DNA from: Bacteroidales bacterium
GTDB lineage: Bacteria; Bacteroidota; Bacteroidia; Bacteroidales; F082
Assembly (NCBI GenBank): GCA_017428285.1
Contig: JAFRRE010000187.1
Coordinates: forward strand, 1-5,745
Direction of reading: 5' to 3'
Length of the DNA: 5,745 bases
Numbering within the stretch: position 1 is the stretch's first letter; each line of letters starts with the position of its first letter. Below, piece after piece: positions 5,601 through 5,745 of this stretch. The notes under the pieces were generated by a model. The model ran no database searches and was not told the origin of the DNA. It saw only the letters and a program-made list of their open reading frames with translations. Both the position numbers and the translations under genes were made by a program.

Positions 5601-5745
5601 GCGCTTTGCGTCACTGCGAGGAACAGAGCAATCCAATGTAGACCGGACTTTGAACGCGCTTTGCGTCATTGCGAGGCACGAAGCAGTCCAGTGAAGACCG
5701 GACTTTTAACCCGCTTCGCGTCATTGCGAGGCACGAAGCAATCCA
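5601..5745 (+). repeat. 55-bp palindromic repeat array, right block (three cores, continues past window)
   Basis: Cores at 5609-5635 (diverged: CACTGCGAGGAACAGAGC), 5664-5690 and 5719-5745, again exactly 55 bp apart. The last ends on the final base, so the array probably continues. Bases 5629-5745 align with 5311-5427 at a constant 318 bp offset with four mismatches in 117, and the final 83 bases are identical to 5345-5427. This suggests a recent segmental duplication or gene conversion. Confidence 0.9.

Noticed and set aside
5348..5669. Two overlapping minus-strand frames of 75 and 88 codons reading LDCFVPRNDAKRV and VIARRNDEAIHG
   Set aside because: They are translations of the 55-bp palindromic repeat. 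Such peptides are often mis-annotated as hypothetical proteins in genomes carrying this repeat; there is no leader or non-repeat coding content.
5311..5745. CRISPR array, because of the regular 55-bp period
   Set aside because: The segments between cores are conserved copies of one another and not unique spacers, the core is palindromic over most of its length, one copy is inverted, and no cas gene is present.

Overview
The window looks like a chromosomal segment of a Bacteroidota (Bacteroidales-type) bacterium; the genus cannot be resolved. Support: a very large secreted protein built from fibronectin type III (FN3) and jelly-roll adhesin modules of the kind found in gingipain-like and T9SS-era surface proteins, a small protein resembling the Bacteroidota family DUF5618, A/C-rich leaders without a Shine-Dalgarno sequence, and a TAnnTTTG-type -7 promoter element.

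Layout, right to left, which is the direction of transcription because both genes lie on the minus strand. (1) 5239-5745 is gene-free and repeat-filled: three mini-palindromes, then an array of a palindromic repeat unit with an exact 55 bp period, one inverted copy, and a higher-order 318 bp repetition that runs off the window. (2) 4931-5238 is an AT-rich promoter and leader region. (3) 4523-4930 encodes a 135-residue helical protein. (4) 4216-4522 is gene-free: an 8-bp tandem repeat pair flanks a palindrome made of 7-bp units, followed by an unstructured A/C-rich leader. (5) 4215 down to base 1 is one uninterrupted reading frame of 1405 codons for a signal-peptide-bearing multidomain surface or secreted protein; its C-terminus lies outside the window.

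The large protein is a chain of beta modules: signal peptide, unnamed beta module A, FN3, jelly roll (choice-of-anchor-J/cleaved-adhesin-like), FN3, FN3, a second copy of module A, an FN3 interrupted by a jelly roll with a DADGDG calcium-type loop, FN3, a third jelly roll, and the start of a GWNLIS module. It is probably an adhesin or glycan/protein-binding surface protein; no catalytic domain is visible in the part seen. Nothing links the small gene functionally to the large one beyond strand and proximity. No clearly new defence or enzymatic system is evident. The most notable material is the repeat architecture and the modular construction of the large protein.
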